Under the pieces are notes generated by a model. It saw only the letters and a list, made by a program, of their open reading frames with translations, ran no database searches and was not told the origin of the DNA. Below, piece after piece: positions 25,828 through 34,448 of a stretch of 64,000 nucleotides of DNA (the first letter of the stretch is position 1; every line of letters starts with the position of its first letter). Both the position numbers and the translations under genes were made by a program. The DNA is from JAPOUP01 sp965221405 (lineage in GTDB: Bacteria > Pseudomonadota > Alphaproteobacteria > Rhodobacterales > Rhodobacteraceae), in the NCBI GenBank assembly GCA_965221405.1, contig CBDCSE010000003.1:620001-684000 (forward strand), given 5' to 3'.

Positions 25828-27297
25828 ATGGACCGGGGGATATTTCTGAACGGCACCTGGCAGTTTCCGTCTGGGGCGGAGCGGTTTGACGTCACGGATC
25901 CCGCAACAGGCGAGGCGGTCGGGTCGACCCTGCTGGCCGATGCCGGGATCGTCGACCAGGCCGTCAGCATTTCCGAGGGCGCAGCGCCCGCGTTAGCCGC
26001 CCTGGGTGCAGTGCAGCGCGCGGCGATCCTTGAGAGGGCAGCGGCCCTGATCGAGGCCCGCGCGGACAAGATAGCGCTTTTGCTGACCCGCGAGCAGGGC
26101 AAGCCGATCAGCGACAACAAAAAGGAAATCCTCTTTGGGACCGAGGTGCTCCGCTACTACGCTGCTGAGGGAGTCCGTGTCAGCGGCCAGTTGCGGCCCA
26201 GTGCCAACCCCTCGATCAGAAACATCGTGTCTTATCAACCCGTCGGGGTTTCTGCTGCCATTGTGCCCTGGAACTACCCGGTGGATATCTATTGCTGGAA
26301 GGTCGGCCCGGCGATTGCGGCCGGGTGCCCGCTTATAGTCAAATCGCCCCATGAAACTCCGCTGGCCATCGCATTGCTGGTGGATTGTCTGCATGAGGCT
26401 GGCCTGCCACCCGGATCTCTCGCCGATCTGGCGGGGCTTGGAGCGGTTGCCGGGGCGGCTCTTTCCGCACATCCGAGGGTTCGCGCCATCTCAGCCACCG
26501 CGTCCATTCCCGCCGGTCAGGACATCATGCGCAATGCCGCAGGCAACCTTAAAAAGGTCTGTCTTGAGCTCGGCGGCAACGCGCCCCTGATCGTCATGGG
26601 AGATGCCTGTCTGGAAGAGGCCGCTCGCGCCGCTCATCGTCGCGCCTTTTCGAACATGGGTCAGATTTGCATCACGGTGAACCGCATATTGGTTGACAAA
26701 TCCGTCCACCGAGAGTTCGCGGACATCCTTGCGAGCCTCGCTGACGAAACGGTTCTGGGGCACGGGGTCGAACCAGGCGTCGACTACGGCCCGGTCTTGA
26801 ACCAAAGCGTTGCCGCACGGGTGCGTGCGCATCAGAATGATGCCCTGTCCAAGGGTGGTCGGCTGCTGGCGGGCGGTGCAGCGCCAAAGGGCGCTTCATT
26901 CGATGCCGGTCATTTCTATCGGCCCACGGTCATTGACGACGCACCCGCTGACAGCCTGCCGATGACAAGCGAAACGTTCGGCCCGTTAGCGGCCATCGCG
27001 CCCTTCGACAGTGAGGCGCAGATGATTGATATGGCCAATGCTCTGGACTTCGGTCTCGCCGCATATGTTTATGGTGCTGATCTGGAGCGGCTTTGGTCCT
27101 TGTCTGAGCGGCTTGAGTTCGGTGGCATCGGTATCAACGTCAATGATGTAAGTGAGCTGCAGGCGCCCTTTGGCGGCTGGAAAATGAGCGGTATCGGCCG
27201 TGAGCTTGGCCCGGAAGGACTGGATACCTACCTTGAACCGAAGCTGACGAAAATGCGGGTAATGTCAGGTGCCTACAGAGCCTGGCGGGAAACCTGA
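25828..27297 (+). CDS. NAD(P)-dependent aldehyde dehydrogenase
   Basis: ALDH superfamily, oxidises an aldehyde to an acid. The 489-residue product has the cofactor block IVPWNYPVDIYCWKVGPA, the general base in KVCLELGGNAPLIV and the nucleophile Cys in FSNMGQICITVNR, then ETFGPLAAIAPF. The class looks like succinate-semialdehyde or lactaldehyde dehydrogenases. The ATG at 25828 is 5 bp after the SIS stop; longer frames to 25726 run into that gene. Last gene of the operon, it may oxidise the aldehyde produced from the sugar part. Confidence 0.93.
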   Translation: MDRGIFLNGTWQFPSGAERFDVTDPATGEAVGSTLLADAGIVDQAVSISEGAAPALAALGAVQRAAILERAAALIEARADKIALLLTREQGKPISDNKKEILFGTEVLRYYAAEGVRVSGQLRPSANPSIRNIVSYQPVGVSAAIVPWNYPVDIYCWKVGPAIAAGCPLIVKSPHETPLAIALLVDCLHEAGLPPGSLADLAGLGAVAGAALSAHPRVRAISATASIPAGQDIMRNAAGNLKKVCLELGGNAPLIVMGDACLEEAARAAHRRAFSNMGQICITVNRILVDKSVHREFADILASLADETVLGHGVEPGVDYGPVLNQSVAARVRAHQNDALSKGGRLLAGGAAPKGASFDAGHFYRPTVIDDAPADSLPMTSETFGPLAAIAPFDSEAQMIDMANALDFGLAAYVYGADLERLWSLSERLEFGGIGINVNDVSELQAPFGGWKMSGIGRELGPEGLDTYLEPKLTKMRVMSGAYRAWRET

Positions 27298-27356
27298 ATC
27301 GCGCAGGGCTTCCAAAGTTGCTTTCGTATGATCCAGGTTTTTCAGGAGGGAGTGTC

Positions 27357-27404
27357 ATGTCAGAACCATTATTATCGGCGCTTCGGGCGCACATCAAAAA
27401 ATAG
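27357..27404 (+). CDS. Possible 15-residue leader or remnant peptide
   Basis: After a strong AGGAGG and a 7-bp spacer, ATG opens a tiny frame reading MSEPLLSALRAHIKK and a TAG. The ribosome site is among the best in the window, yet nothing follows in frame. It may be the stump of a lost gene or a transposase start. No match recognised. Confidence 0.3.
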   Translation: MSEPLLSALRAHIKK

Positions 27405-27725
27405 GGAAGCACGGATCCCTCGATGCCCGGCTTTCGTCGCTACTGGGATAACCTTTCCTGCTGCGCATGGGCGAAGTGGCACCTAGAATGTTCGAGAATC
27501 CCCTCGCGGCAGTTGCCCAGCAGTCTTTTCAATCAACCTGCGGAACTCCCCGGGGCTATTCTGCTGTCGACCAGGTGACGGGCGCACGGTGATATTGGCG
27601 CTGGCCATTCGGTTCCTGATGTTGCAGTGGGCTTGACATGGCGCTCTTTCCGGGCCTGGGTTTCCACTGAACCGGATCCAGCGAACGATAGAACCGGAGA
27701 TATCCCTGAAAGGGATGCGATTGAA
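27405..27725. other. No recognisable gene
   Basis: 320 bp between the operon end and the convergent LacI gene. The minus frame 27793-27533 has no recognisable motif. No clear terminator hairpin was found. Confidence 0.5.
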
Positions 27726-28769
27726 TCATGCCGGGAAGCCGGCGGTGACCGGTGCCGGGCCAGTGGATCGTCCAATGACGAGTTCCGCCTCAAGCATCAC
27801 CGCGCGTGGAGGCTGCGCCGGATCGGCGATGATCGCGAGCAGCCGCTCCGCACAGAGGCGGCCCGCCTGACGCACCGGGGATCGAACCGCCGTGAACTGT
27901 GGCGTTCTCTCGCCGTTACGAAGGTAGCTTAGCTCGTCATCGAAGGTGACCAGCGAAACGTCTTTGCCGATCCTCAGCTCAAGCTCGTCGACCGCGCGAC
28001 GGATGCCAAGAGCGGCGATGATGGAAGAGGACAGGAATGCGGTGGGCGGGCTGGACATGGCCAGCATGGCGCCGGCAGTGCTGTAACCGTGATCCTCCGT
28101 CATCTCGTCAGACCTGATCAGCGCCGGATCCACCGCGATGCCGCGCGCTTCCAGCGCACTCACGTAACCGGCGCGGCGGCGGCTGGCGAAATCCATCTCC
28201 TCCGGGCCGTTTATCAGGGCGATGCGGCGATGCCCCAGATCCAGGAGGAAATCCGTGGCGCACCGGAACGCGCGGCGGTTGTTGACGTCAATCCAGTTGT
28301 ATTCCGAGGGCGCGCTCGAACAGCGTCCGTGGACGACGAACGGGAGGCCAATTTCCTCAAGAAGGGCGATGCGTGGATCAGATACCCTCGGCCGGTTCAC
28401 GATTATCCCGTCAGCCGAGCCTCTGGCGGCGAGTTCGCGGTAGGCGCGCTCCTCGGCCTCGTCGGAAACCGTCGAGATCACCATATCATATCCGTGACGG
28501 AGATAGATCTCGCTGGCTCCGGCGATGAAGTCGGAGAAGATCGGATTCACCATCTCGGTACTCGAGGATAGCGGAATCACGTGGGCGACCGCCATGGCGC
28601 GACCGGTCGCCAGCCCTTTGGCGCGGACATTGGGGCGGTAATTGTGGGCTAGGGCGGCTTCCTGAACCCTGCGTCGGGTCGCCTCCGCAACCTCCGGATA
28701 GCCATTCAGTGCCCGGCTGACCGTCGTCTGGCTGAGCTCGAGGAATTGTGAGAGTTCCTTAAGGTTCAT
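27726..28769 (-). CDS. aglR: LacI-family repressor of the alpha-glucoside locus
   Basis: The 347-residue product starts MNLKELSQFLELSQTTVSRALNG, a LacI helix-turn-helix with hinge RPNVRAKGLATGRA, then a periplasmic-binding-protein-like effector domain (GHRRIALINGPEEM, VSLVTFDDELS). It is divergent from aglEFGAK. CCAAAGCGCTTTGG-type palindromes lie both 14 bp upstream of its own start and over the aglE promoter, so it should repress itself and the transport operon until an alpha-glucoside is present. The gene symbol follows the locus type; the inducer is inferred. Confidence 0.92.
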   Translation of the reverse strand: MNLKELSQFLELSQTTVSRALNGYPEVAEATRRRVQEAALAHNYRPNVRAKGLATGRAMAVAHVIPLSSSTEMVNPIFSDFIAGASEIYLRHGYDMVISTVSDEAEERAYRELAARGSADGIIVNRPRVSDPRIALLEEIGLPFVVHGRCSSAPSEYNWIDVNNRRAFRCATDFLLDLGHRRIALINGPEEMDFASRRRAGYVSALEARGIAVDPALIRSDEMTEDHGYSTAGAMLAMSSPPTAFLSSSIIAALGIRRAVDELELRIGKDVSLVTFDDELSYLRNGERTPQFTAVRSPVRQAGRLCAERLLAIIADPAQPPRAVMLEAELVIGRSTGPAPVTAGFPA

Positions 28770-28782
28770 TTCCGCGCGGATG

Positions 28783-28796
28783 CCAAAGCGCTTTGA
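28783..28796 (-). promoter_or_regulatory. LacI-type operator near the aglR start
   Basis: CAAAGCGCTTTG (28784-28795) is a perfect 12-bp palindrome of the LacI-family CG-centre type. It lies 14 bp before the regulator start and matches the operator at 28940, indicating autoregulation. Confidence 0.75.
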
Positions 28797-28939
28797 AAGC
28801 CAGTCCCGACAATAGCGTGCCGGATCCGCGCCGTCAAAGAGGGATTCGCGGCGCCGAATCCCGCCTGTTCCCCGGGATTCTCCGCCGTTCCCGTATTTTT
28901 TGATTGACAGGCATCAGGCAATACCGGACCTTGGGGACA

Positions 28940-28977
28940 TCCAAAGCGCTTTGGATACGAAGCGCTCTGGATATAAT
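28940..28977 (+). promoter_or_regulatory. aglE promoter with two overlapping LacI operators
   Basis: TCCAAAGCGCTTTGGA (28940-28955) is a 16-bp perfect palindrome; GAAGCGCTCTGG (28959-28970) is a second, weaker copy. A TATAAT box stands at 28972-28977 with TTTGGA at 28950-28955 as -35 (16-bp spacer). So one operator covers the -35 and the other fills the spacer, a layout for tight repression. aglE starts 45 bp downstream. Confidence 0.75.
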
Positions 28978-29022
28978 GCAGCACATCGAGTGGCGCGCTC
29001 GCGCCCAGCGGGGAGGAACACA

Positions 29023-30291
29023 ATGAGAAATCCAGTCTTTGCCGGCGCGGCTGCGATCGCGATGGCGGGAGGAATGGCCACCGCGGAGCAGATTACGATC
29101 CTTGGCCCGTGGCTGGGGCCGGACCAGGAAAACGTGGAGGCCGTGCTCGCGGCGTTCGCAGAGGCGACCGGTCACGACGTCCGTTACGCGGGTTCAGATA
29201 GCTTCGAACAGCAGATCATGGTTGACGCCGAGGCGGGCTCCGCCCCCAACATAGCCGTTTTTCCGCAGCCCGGACTTGCGGCCGACATGGCCTCACGTGG
29301 TTTCCTCACACCTCTTGCCGATGGCACCGGTGACTGGGTGCGCGAGAACTACGCGGCGGGCCAGTCGTGGGTTGATCTCGGAACATATGCTGACGAGAAC
29401 GGGACCGATCGGCTCTTCGGCTTTTTCTACAAGGTCGACGTGAAGTCCCTGGTCTGGTACGTGCCCGAGAATTTCGAGGACGCGGGTTACGAGGTTCCCG
29501 GGACGATGGAGGAGCTCAAGGCACTCACCGACCAGATCGTGGCGGATGGTGAAACGCCCTGGTGCATCGGGTTGGGCTCGGGTGGTGCGACGGGATGGCC
29601 CGCCACCGACTGGGTCGAGGATCTGATGCTGCGCACCCAGGCTCCGGAAGTCTATGACGCTTGGGTGACCAACGATCTTCCGTTCAATGATCCGAAAGTT
29701 GTCGCCGCGATCGAGGAGTTCGGCGCTTTTGCCAGGAATGACGCCTATGTCGCCGGCGGCAGCGGTGTCGTGGCGTCCACAGATTTCCGCGACTCGCCCA
29801 AAGGCCTGTTCTCGTCACCGCCGCAATGCTACATGCATCGGCAGGCGTCGTTTATACCGGCCTTCTTCCCGGATGGGACGGTGGTCGGGGAGGATGCCGA
29901 TTTCTTCTACTTCCCGGCGTATTCGGAGATGCAGCTCGGCAGTCCGGTGCTCGGCGCTGGCACGGTGTGGGCGATCACGAACGATAGCGAGGGTGCGCAT
30001 GATCTCATCGAATTCCTGAAGGACCCCACAGCACACCAGATCTGGATGGCCCGTAAGGGTTTTCTCACTCCACACAAGGGCGTGAACCCGGACGCTTTCG
30101 GTGATCCGACACTGCGCAAGATGAACGAGATCCTCCTTGCGGCGACGACATTCCGCTTCGACGGCTCCGACCTCATGCCGGGCGCTGTCGGTGCGGGCAG
30201 TTTCTGGACAGGGATGGTCGACTACGCTGGCGGAGCGAATGCCGGGGATGTGGCCGACGCGATCCAGGATAGCTGGGACGCGATCAAATAG
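29023..30291 (+). CDS. aglE: Alpha-glucoside ABC transporter substrate-binding protein
   Basis: Periplasmic binding protein for sucrose, trehalose or maltose-like sugars. The 422-residue product has a signal peptide (MRNPVFAGAAAIAMAGGMA, cut near ATAEQ) and family 1 binding-protein features: SDSFEQQIMVDAEAG, WYVPENFEDAGY, GSGGATGWPATDWVEDLML. GAGG and GGGAGG lie just before the ATG at 29023; the longer frame from 28900 would start inside the promoter. Followed by a hairpin that may raise its share of the message. Confidence 0.95.
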   Translation: MRNPVFAGAAAIAMAGGMATAEQITILGPWLGPDQENVEAVLAAFAEATGHDVRYAGSDSFEQQIMVDAEAGSAPNIAVFPQPGLAADMASRGFLTPLADGTGDWVRENYAAGQSWVDLGTYADENGTDRLFGFFYKVDVKSLVWYVPENFEDAGYEVPGTMEELKALTDQIVADGETPWCIGLGSGGATGWPATDWVEDLMLRTQAPEVYDAWVTNDLPFNDPKVVAAIEEFGAFARNDAYVAGGSGVVASTDFRDSPKGLFSSPPQCYMHRQASFIPAFFPDGTVVGEDADFFYFPAYSEMQLGSPVLGAGTVWAITNDSEGAHDLIEFLKDPTAHQIWMARKGFLTPHKGVNPDAFGDPTLRKMNEILLAATTFRFDGSDLMPGAVGAGSFWTGMVDYAGGANAGDVADAIQDSWDAIK

Positions 30292-30322
30292 GTGTCCCGC
30301 ACGATCCCGTCGTGCACATTTT

Positions 30323-30348
30323 GGGGCCGCCCGTAAACGGGTGGCTCC
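30323..30348 (+). terminator. Hairpin between aglE and aglF
   Basis: An 11-bp GC-rich stem (arms about 30323-30333 and 30338-30348, with a G-T pair) around a TAAA loop and no T-run. Such hairpins after binding-protein genes usually protect or partly end the message, which gives more binding protein than permease. Confidence 0.55.
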
Positions 30349-30462
30349 ACCCTGCCGTGTCTGGCAGGCACCGAATCCATCGGAGATCCCGGCGCCGGTG
30401 GCTGGGCTGAAGGACGGAGAGGAACGGCTGGCCTGACTAAGGTGTAGGGAGGGGGGAGAGCG

Positions 30463-31464
30463 ATGCATCCAGCGCTTCAGGGCATCCTGACGATCGCCAT
30501 TGGCGTCTTTGGCTGCGTGGGATATTTCTATCTGTCGAACCTGGTGCTCGACAGAATCATCTTCCCCGCCCGCGGGCCGAACATCGGACGGAACCTGAAC
30601 CGCGCCAATTTGGTGCGGCCCTGGCTGTTCCTGCTCCCCGCCATACTGGCTCTCGGTCTTTATCTGGCCTATCCGGTGTTCGAGACGCTGCGCCTGTCGC
30701 TCATCGATAGGGATGCGGGGGACGCTTTCGTCGGTCTGCGGAATTACGGTCAGATGTTCTCCGAACCGAAGTTCTGGGAAGCTCTGAGAAACAACCTTTT
30801 CTGGCTGCTGATCGTGCCGGCTGCGGCCACCGCGTTCGGTCTGGTGGGTGCGCAGCTCACGGATCGAATCGCATGGGGCAATGTCGCGAAATCACTGATC
30901 TTCATGCCGATGGCGATCAGTTTCGTCGGCGCGGGTGTGATCTGGAAGCTGGTATACGAGACGCGGCCGGTCGAGATCGAGCAGATCGGTGTCCTGAACG
31001 CGATCTACCTCGCGCTTGGCGGCTCGGAGCCACAGGTATGGCTGACAATTCCGATCCTGAACAGTTTCTTCCTGATGGTGGTTCTGATTTGGATCCAGAC
31101 GGGTTTCGCCATGGTGATACTGAGCGCGGCCCTTCGTGGCATACCCGAGGAGACGGTCGAGGCCGCGATTATCGACGGGGCCGGTCCCTTCCAGATATTC
31201 TTCAGGATAAAGGTTCCGCAGATCATGACCACGATTGTGGTCGTCTGGACGACCATTACGCTCGTGGTGCTGAAGGTCTTCGACATTGTCTTCGCCATGA
31301 CGAACGGACAATGGGAGACGCAGGTTCTGGCGAATTACATGTTCGACAAGCTCTTCCGCGCGAACGACTGGGGCGTCGGGAGCGCATCGGCCATGATCAT
31401 CATGTTGCTTGTGACCCCGATACTGGTCTGGAACGTGCGTAACGCCCGCAGGGAGATGCGGTGA
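30463..31464 (+). CDS. aglF: Alpha-glucoside ABC transporter permease AglF
   Basis: The 333-residue inner-membrane protein has six to seven helices, the MalF-like start in RPWLLFLLPAILALGLYL, and the EAA loop EETVEAAIIDGAGPFQIFFRIKVPQI that docks the ATPase. GGGGGGAGAG lies before the ATG. Its stop overlaps the aglG start by one base. Pairs with AglG. Confidence 0.94.
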   Translation: MHPALQGILTIAIGVFGCVGYFYLSNLVLDRIIFPARGPNIGRNLNRANLVRPWLFLLPAILALGLYLAYPVFETLRLSLIDRDAGDAFVGLRNYGQMFSEPKFWEALRNNLFWLLIVPAAATAFGLVGAQLTDRIAWGNVAKSLIFMPMAISFVGAGVIWKLVYETRPVEIEQIGVLNAIYLALGGSEPQVWLTIPILNSFFLMVVLIWIQTGFAMVILSAALRGIPEETVEAAIIDGAGPFQIFFRIKVPQIMTTIVVVWTTITLVVLKVFDIVFAMTNGQWETQVLANYMFDKLFRANDWGVGSASAMIIMLLVTPILVWNVRNARREMR

Positions 31465-32786
31465 TGGATGATGGCATTGCCGGCTCGAAACCCGCGTTAA
31501 CCTGGGCTGTCCACATCTCCGTCGCGCTGCTGGTCGCGCTCTGGCTGTTTCCGACCGTGGGGCTTTTCGTGAGTTCGTTCCGAACCGCCGACCAGATCGC
31601 GACGACCGGTTGGTGGAAGGCGCTGTCGCAGCAGGAACGCCAGAATCCCGCGATCCGGATTTCCGGGGAGGAGGGATTCGAGGCAAGCCTCTTCGTGATC
31701 GAGGGAAACCTTTTCGAGGGAGAGGCGGAGATCCGGGCCTGGGGTACCAGTTCGCGCCGTCCGGAGGAATTCGCGCCTGGCGAGACGGCGGAGCTGAGCG
31801 ACGGTCGCGCGGTGACGGTCCAGGCCAACGGTGACTACCGGTTCACCGCGCCTGAAAGCCAGGAGGGGAAGCGGCTGCCACGCGTGTTCACCACCGCCAG
31901 CTCACCTCCGGAGTTCACGTTGTCCAACTACGATGTCGTGCTGGGAAAGGATGTGGTCAAGCGGCTCGTCACCTTTGTCGCCGCGGCGATGATTTTCGGT
32001 TATGTGGTCCGCCTGCTCACGCGCCACCAGGGCGGGAGGTTCGCGTCGGTCGCCTCGGTGACGGGGGGAGGGGCGCTGCTGGTTCTGCTCATCATCGTAT
32101 TTGGCCTTTCCACGGGCACCGTGGAGGGGGCGCAGACCACGGACAGTATGGCCTCGGCTTTCTTTTCGACCCTGACCGTCACGATTCCGGCCACGGTCAT
32201 CCCGATACTGATCGCCGCTTTTGCCGCGTACGCTTTGGCCTGGATGGACTTTCCCGGCCGTGCGCTGCTGATCGCCGCGGTTGTGGCCCTTTTGGTCGTC
32301 CCGCTCCAGCTTGCCCTTATCCCGCTGCTGAAACTGCATCTGCAGATCGGAATCGGTAAGGGCTATCTCGGCGTCTGGCTCGCACATACCGGTTTCGGAC
32401 TGCCACTGGCGATATACCTGCTCCGCAACTACATGGTTGGCCTGCCGCGTGACATAATCGAGAACGCCCAGGTCGACGGCGCCACCGACTTCCAGATCTT
32501 CGTCCGGATCATCCTGCCGCTCAGTTTCCCGGCGCTCGCCTCTTTCGCGATCTTCCAGTTCCTGTGGACATGGAACGACCTTCTGGTCGCCAGGGTGTTT
32601 CTCATTGGCGCCACCGGCGACACCAACGTGATGACGAATGCCATCGTCGAGCTTCTGGGAACCCGGGGCGGTAACTGGGAAATTCTGGCGACCGCCGCCT
32701 TCGTCTCGATGGCTGTTCCGCTCGCCGTATTCTTCGCGATGCAGAAATACCTGGTTCGCGGCCTGCTGGCGGGCTCCGTGAAGTGA
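31464..32786 (+). CDS. aglG: Alpha-glucoside ABC transporter permease AglG
   Basis: The 440-residue product has a membrane helix near the N-terminus, a periplasmic insert of about 100 residues (including SGEEGFEASLFVIEGNLFEG), then the MalG-like core with EAA loop RDIIENAQVDGATDFQIFVRIILPL. The insert is known from AglG proteins. The ATG at 31464 overlaps the aglF stop (TGATG); the GTG one codon earlier is the alternative. Confidence 0.93.
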   Translation: MDDGIAGSKPALTWAVHISVALLVALWLFPTVGLFVSSFRTADQIATTGWWKALSQQERQNPAIRISGEEGFEASLFVIEGNLFEGEAEIRAWGTSSRRPEEFAPGETAELSDGRAVTVQANGDYRFTAPESQEGKRLPRVFTTASSPPEFTLSNYDVVLGKDVVKRLVTFVAAAMIFGYVVRLLTRHQGGRFASVASVTGGGALLVLLIIVFGLSTGTVEGAQTTDSMASAFFSTLTVTIPATVIPILIAAFAAYALAWMDFPGRALLIAAVVALLVVPLQLALIPLLKLHLQIGIGKGYLGVWLAHTGFGLPLAIYLLRNYMVGLPRDIIENAQVDGATDFQIFVRIILPLSFPALASFAIFQFLWTWNDLLVARVFLIGATGDTNVMTNAIVELLGTRGGNWEILATAAFVSMAVPLAVFFAMQKYLVRGLLAGSVK

Positions 32787-34435
32787 GCCCGGTCGTCGAG
32801 GCAGTCCGGCCTCAGGTTTCCGGGATCTTGGACCGGGACTGGTGGCGCGGCGCGGTGATCTACCAGATCTATCCACGGAGTTTCCAGGACTCGGATGGTG
32901 ACGGCGTCGGCGATCTGTCCGGCATCGTCGAGCGCCTGCCGTACGTGGCCGGTCTCGGGGTCGATGCAATATGGATCTCGCCATTCTTCAGTTCGGCTAT
33001 GCTGGATTTCGGCTACGACATCATTGACCACCGCGACGTGGATCCCCTGTTCGGAAGCATGGGAGACTTCGACGCCTTGATCGCCCACGCCCATGATCTT
33101 GGGCTCAAGGTGATGATTGATCTGGTTCTGAGTCATACCTCGGACCGTCATCCATGGTTCCAGGAGAGCCGACAGTCCCGTGACGGCACCTATGCGGACT
33201 GGTATGTCTGGGCCGACGCGCGACCGGATGGCACTCCCCCGAACAACTGGCTTTCGGTGTTCGGTGGTTCGGCATGGGAATGGGACGGTGCGCGGATGCA
33301 GTATTACCTGCATAATTTCCTGCGTGAGCAGCCGGACCTGAACTTCCACAATCCGGACGTCCGGGCGGAACTTCTGGACATCGCTTGCTTCTGGCTTGAG
33401 CGTGGTGTTGACGGCTTCAGGCTCGACACGGTCAATTTCTATTTCCACGATCCCGAGCTTCGGGACAATCCGGCACTGGCCCTGGACCTGCGCAACGACT
33501 CCATCGCGCCTTCGGTCAATCCGTATAACTGGCAGGAGCATATCCATGACAGGAATCGTCCGGAAAACCTCGATTTCCTGCGCCGGTTCCGGTCGTTGCT
33601 GGAGGAATTCCCCGGATCCACCACTCTCGGGGAGGTGGGTGACAGCAGGTGGGGGACCGAGATCCAGGCGGAATACACGTCCGGCGGCGACAGGTTGCAT
33701 ATGTGTTATTCCTTCGAGTTTCTTTCGGGGGACGCGCTGACGGGAACGCGTGTCGCAGCGACGCTGGAGAAATTCGCGGCGCTTGCGGTGGATGGCTGGG
33801 CCTGCTGGGCGTTTTCCAACCATGACGTGATGCGCCACGCGACGCGTTGGGGACTATCGGAGCCTGCGCTACGGCTCCATGCGGCGCTTCTTCTGTGCCT
33901 GCGTGGTTCGGCCTGCCTTTATCAGGGTGAGGAACTGGGGCTGACCGAGGCCCGGATTCCGTTCGAGGATCTGCGGGATCCCTATGGCATTCGGTTCTGG
34001 CCCGGATTCAGCGGCCGTGACGGAAGCCGCACTCCAATGGTGTGGACCGGCCGCGGGCGGGTTGGCGGCTTTTCGGAGGCGAAACCCTGGCTACCGATAC
34101 CCGATGAGCATCTGGTCAGGGCCGTCGACAGCCAGGAGAACGACCGTGAGAGCATCCTGGGTTTCTACAGGGCGATGATTTCTTACCGGTCGCGCAATCC
34201 CGTTTTGGTGAAGGGTGAGCTTAGGGTTCACGAGGCGAGGGAGGAATATCTGTCGCTGGTCCGCGAACTGGATGGCAGGAGAATGTTCTGTGCCTTCAAC
34301 CTGAGCGGTGTTCCACAGGAGATAGCGCTTCCCGGGGGCCGCTGGGCCTTGGATGCCACCGCACCTTTTCCGGTCGGCGACGGAAGTGAACTGGCGCCGT
34401 GGCATGCCCTGTTCGGCGTGGCCGAGGAAACGTGA
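32783..34435 (+). CDS. aglA: Alpha-glucosidase, GH13 family
   Basis: Cytoplasmic enzyme that cuts imported alpha-glucosides to glucose. The 550-residue (beta/alpha)8 protein has the GH13 motifs: VDAIWISPFFSSAMLDFGYD, DLVLSHTSD (region I), GFRLDTVNF (nucleophile Asp), TLGEVGDS (acid/base Glu) and FSNHDVMR (third Asp). It starts at a GTG overlapping the aglG stop by 4 bp. Glucose released would be the substrate of Glk at 15050-16039. No signal peptide, in line with import before hydrolysis. Confidence 0.95.
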   Translation: MSPVVEAVRPQVSGILDRDWWRGAVIYQIYPRSFQDSDGDGVGDLSGIVERLPYVAGLGVDAIWISPFFSSAMLDFGYDIIDHRDVDPLFGSMGDFDALIAHAHDLGLKVMIDLVLSHTSDRHPWFQESRQSRDGTYADWYVWADARPDGTPPNNWLSVFGGSAWEWDGARMQYYLHNFLREQPDLNFHNPDVRAELLDIACFWLERGVDGFRLDTVNFYFHDPELRDNPALALDLRNDSIAPSVNPYNWQEHIHDRNRPENLDFLRRFRSLLEEFPGSTTLGEVGDSRWGTEIQAEYTSGGDRLHMCYSFEFLSGDALTGTRVAATLEKFAALAVDGWACWAFSNHDVMRHATRWGLSEPALRLHAALLLCLRGSACLYQGEELGLTEARIPFEDLRDPYGIRFWPGFSGRDGSRTPMVWTGRGRVGGFSEAKPWLPIPDEHLVRAVDSQENDRESILGFYRAMISYRSRNPVLVKGELRVHEAREEYLSLVRELDGRRMFCAFNLSGVPQEIALPGGRWALDATAPFPVGDGSELAPWHALFGVAEET

Positions 34436-34448
34436 GGGAGTAGTCCGT

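Noticed and set aside
31902..33838. Long minus-strand frames opposite aglG and aglA
   Set aside because: Shadows of genes with clear permease and GH13 motifs.
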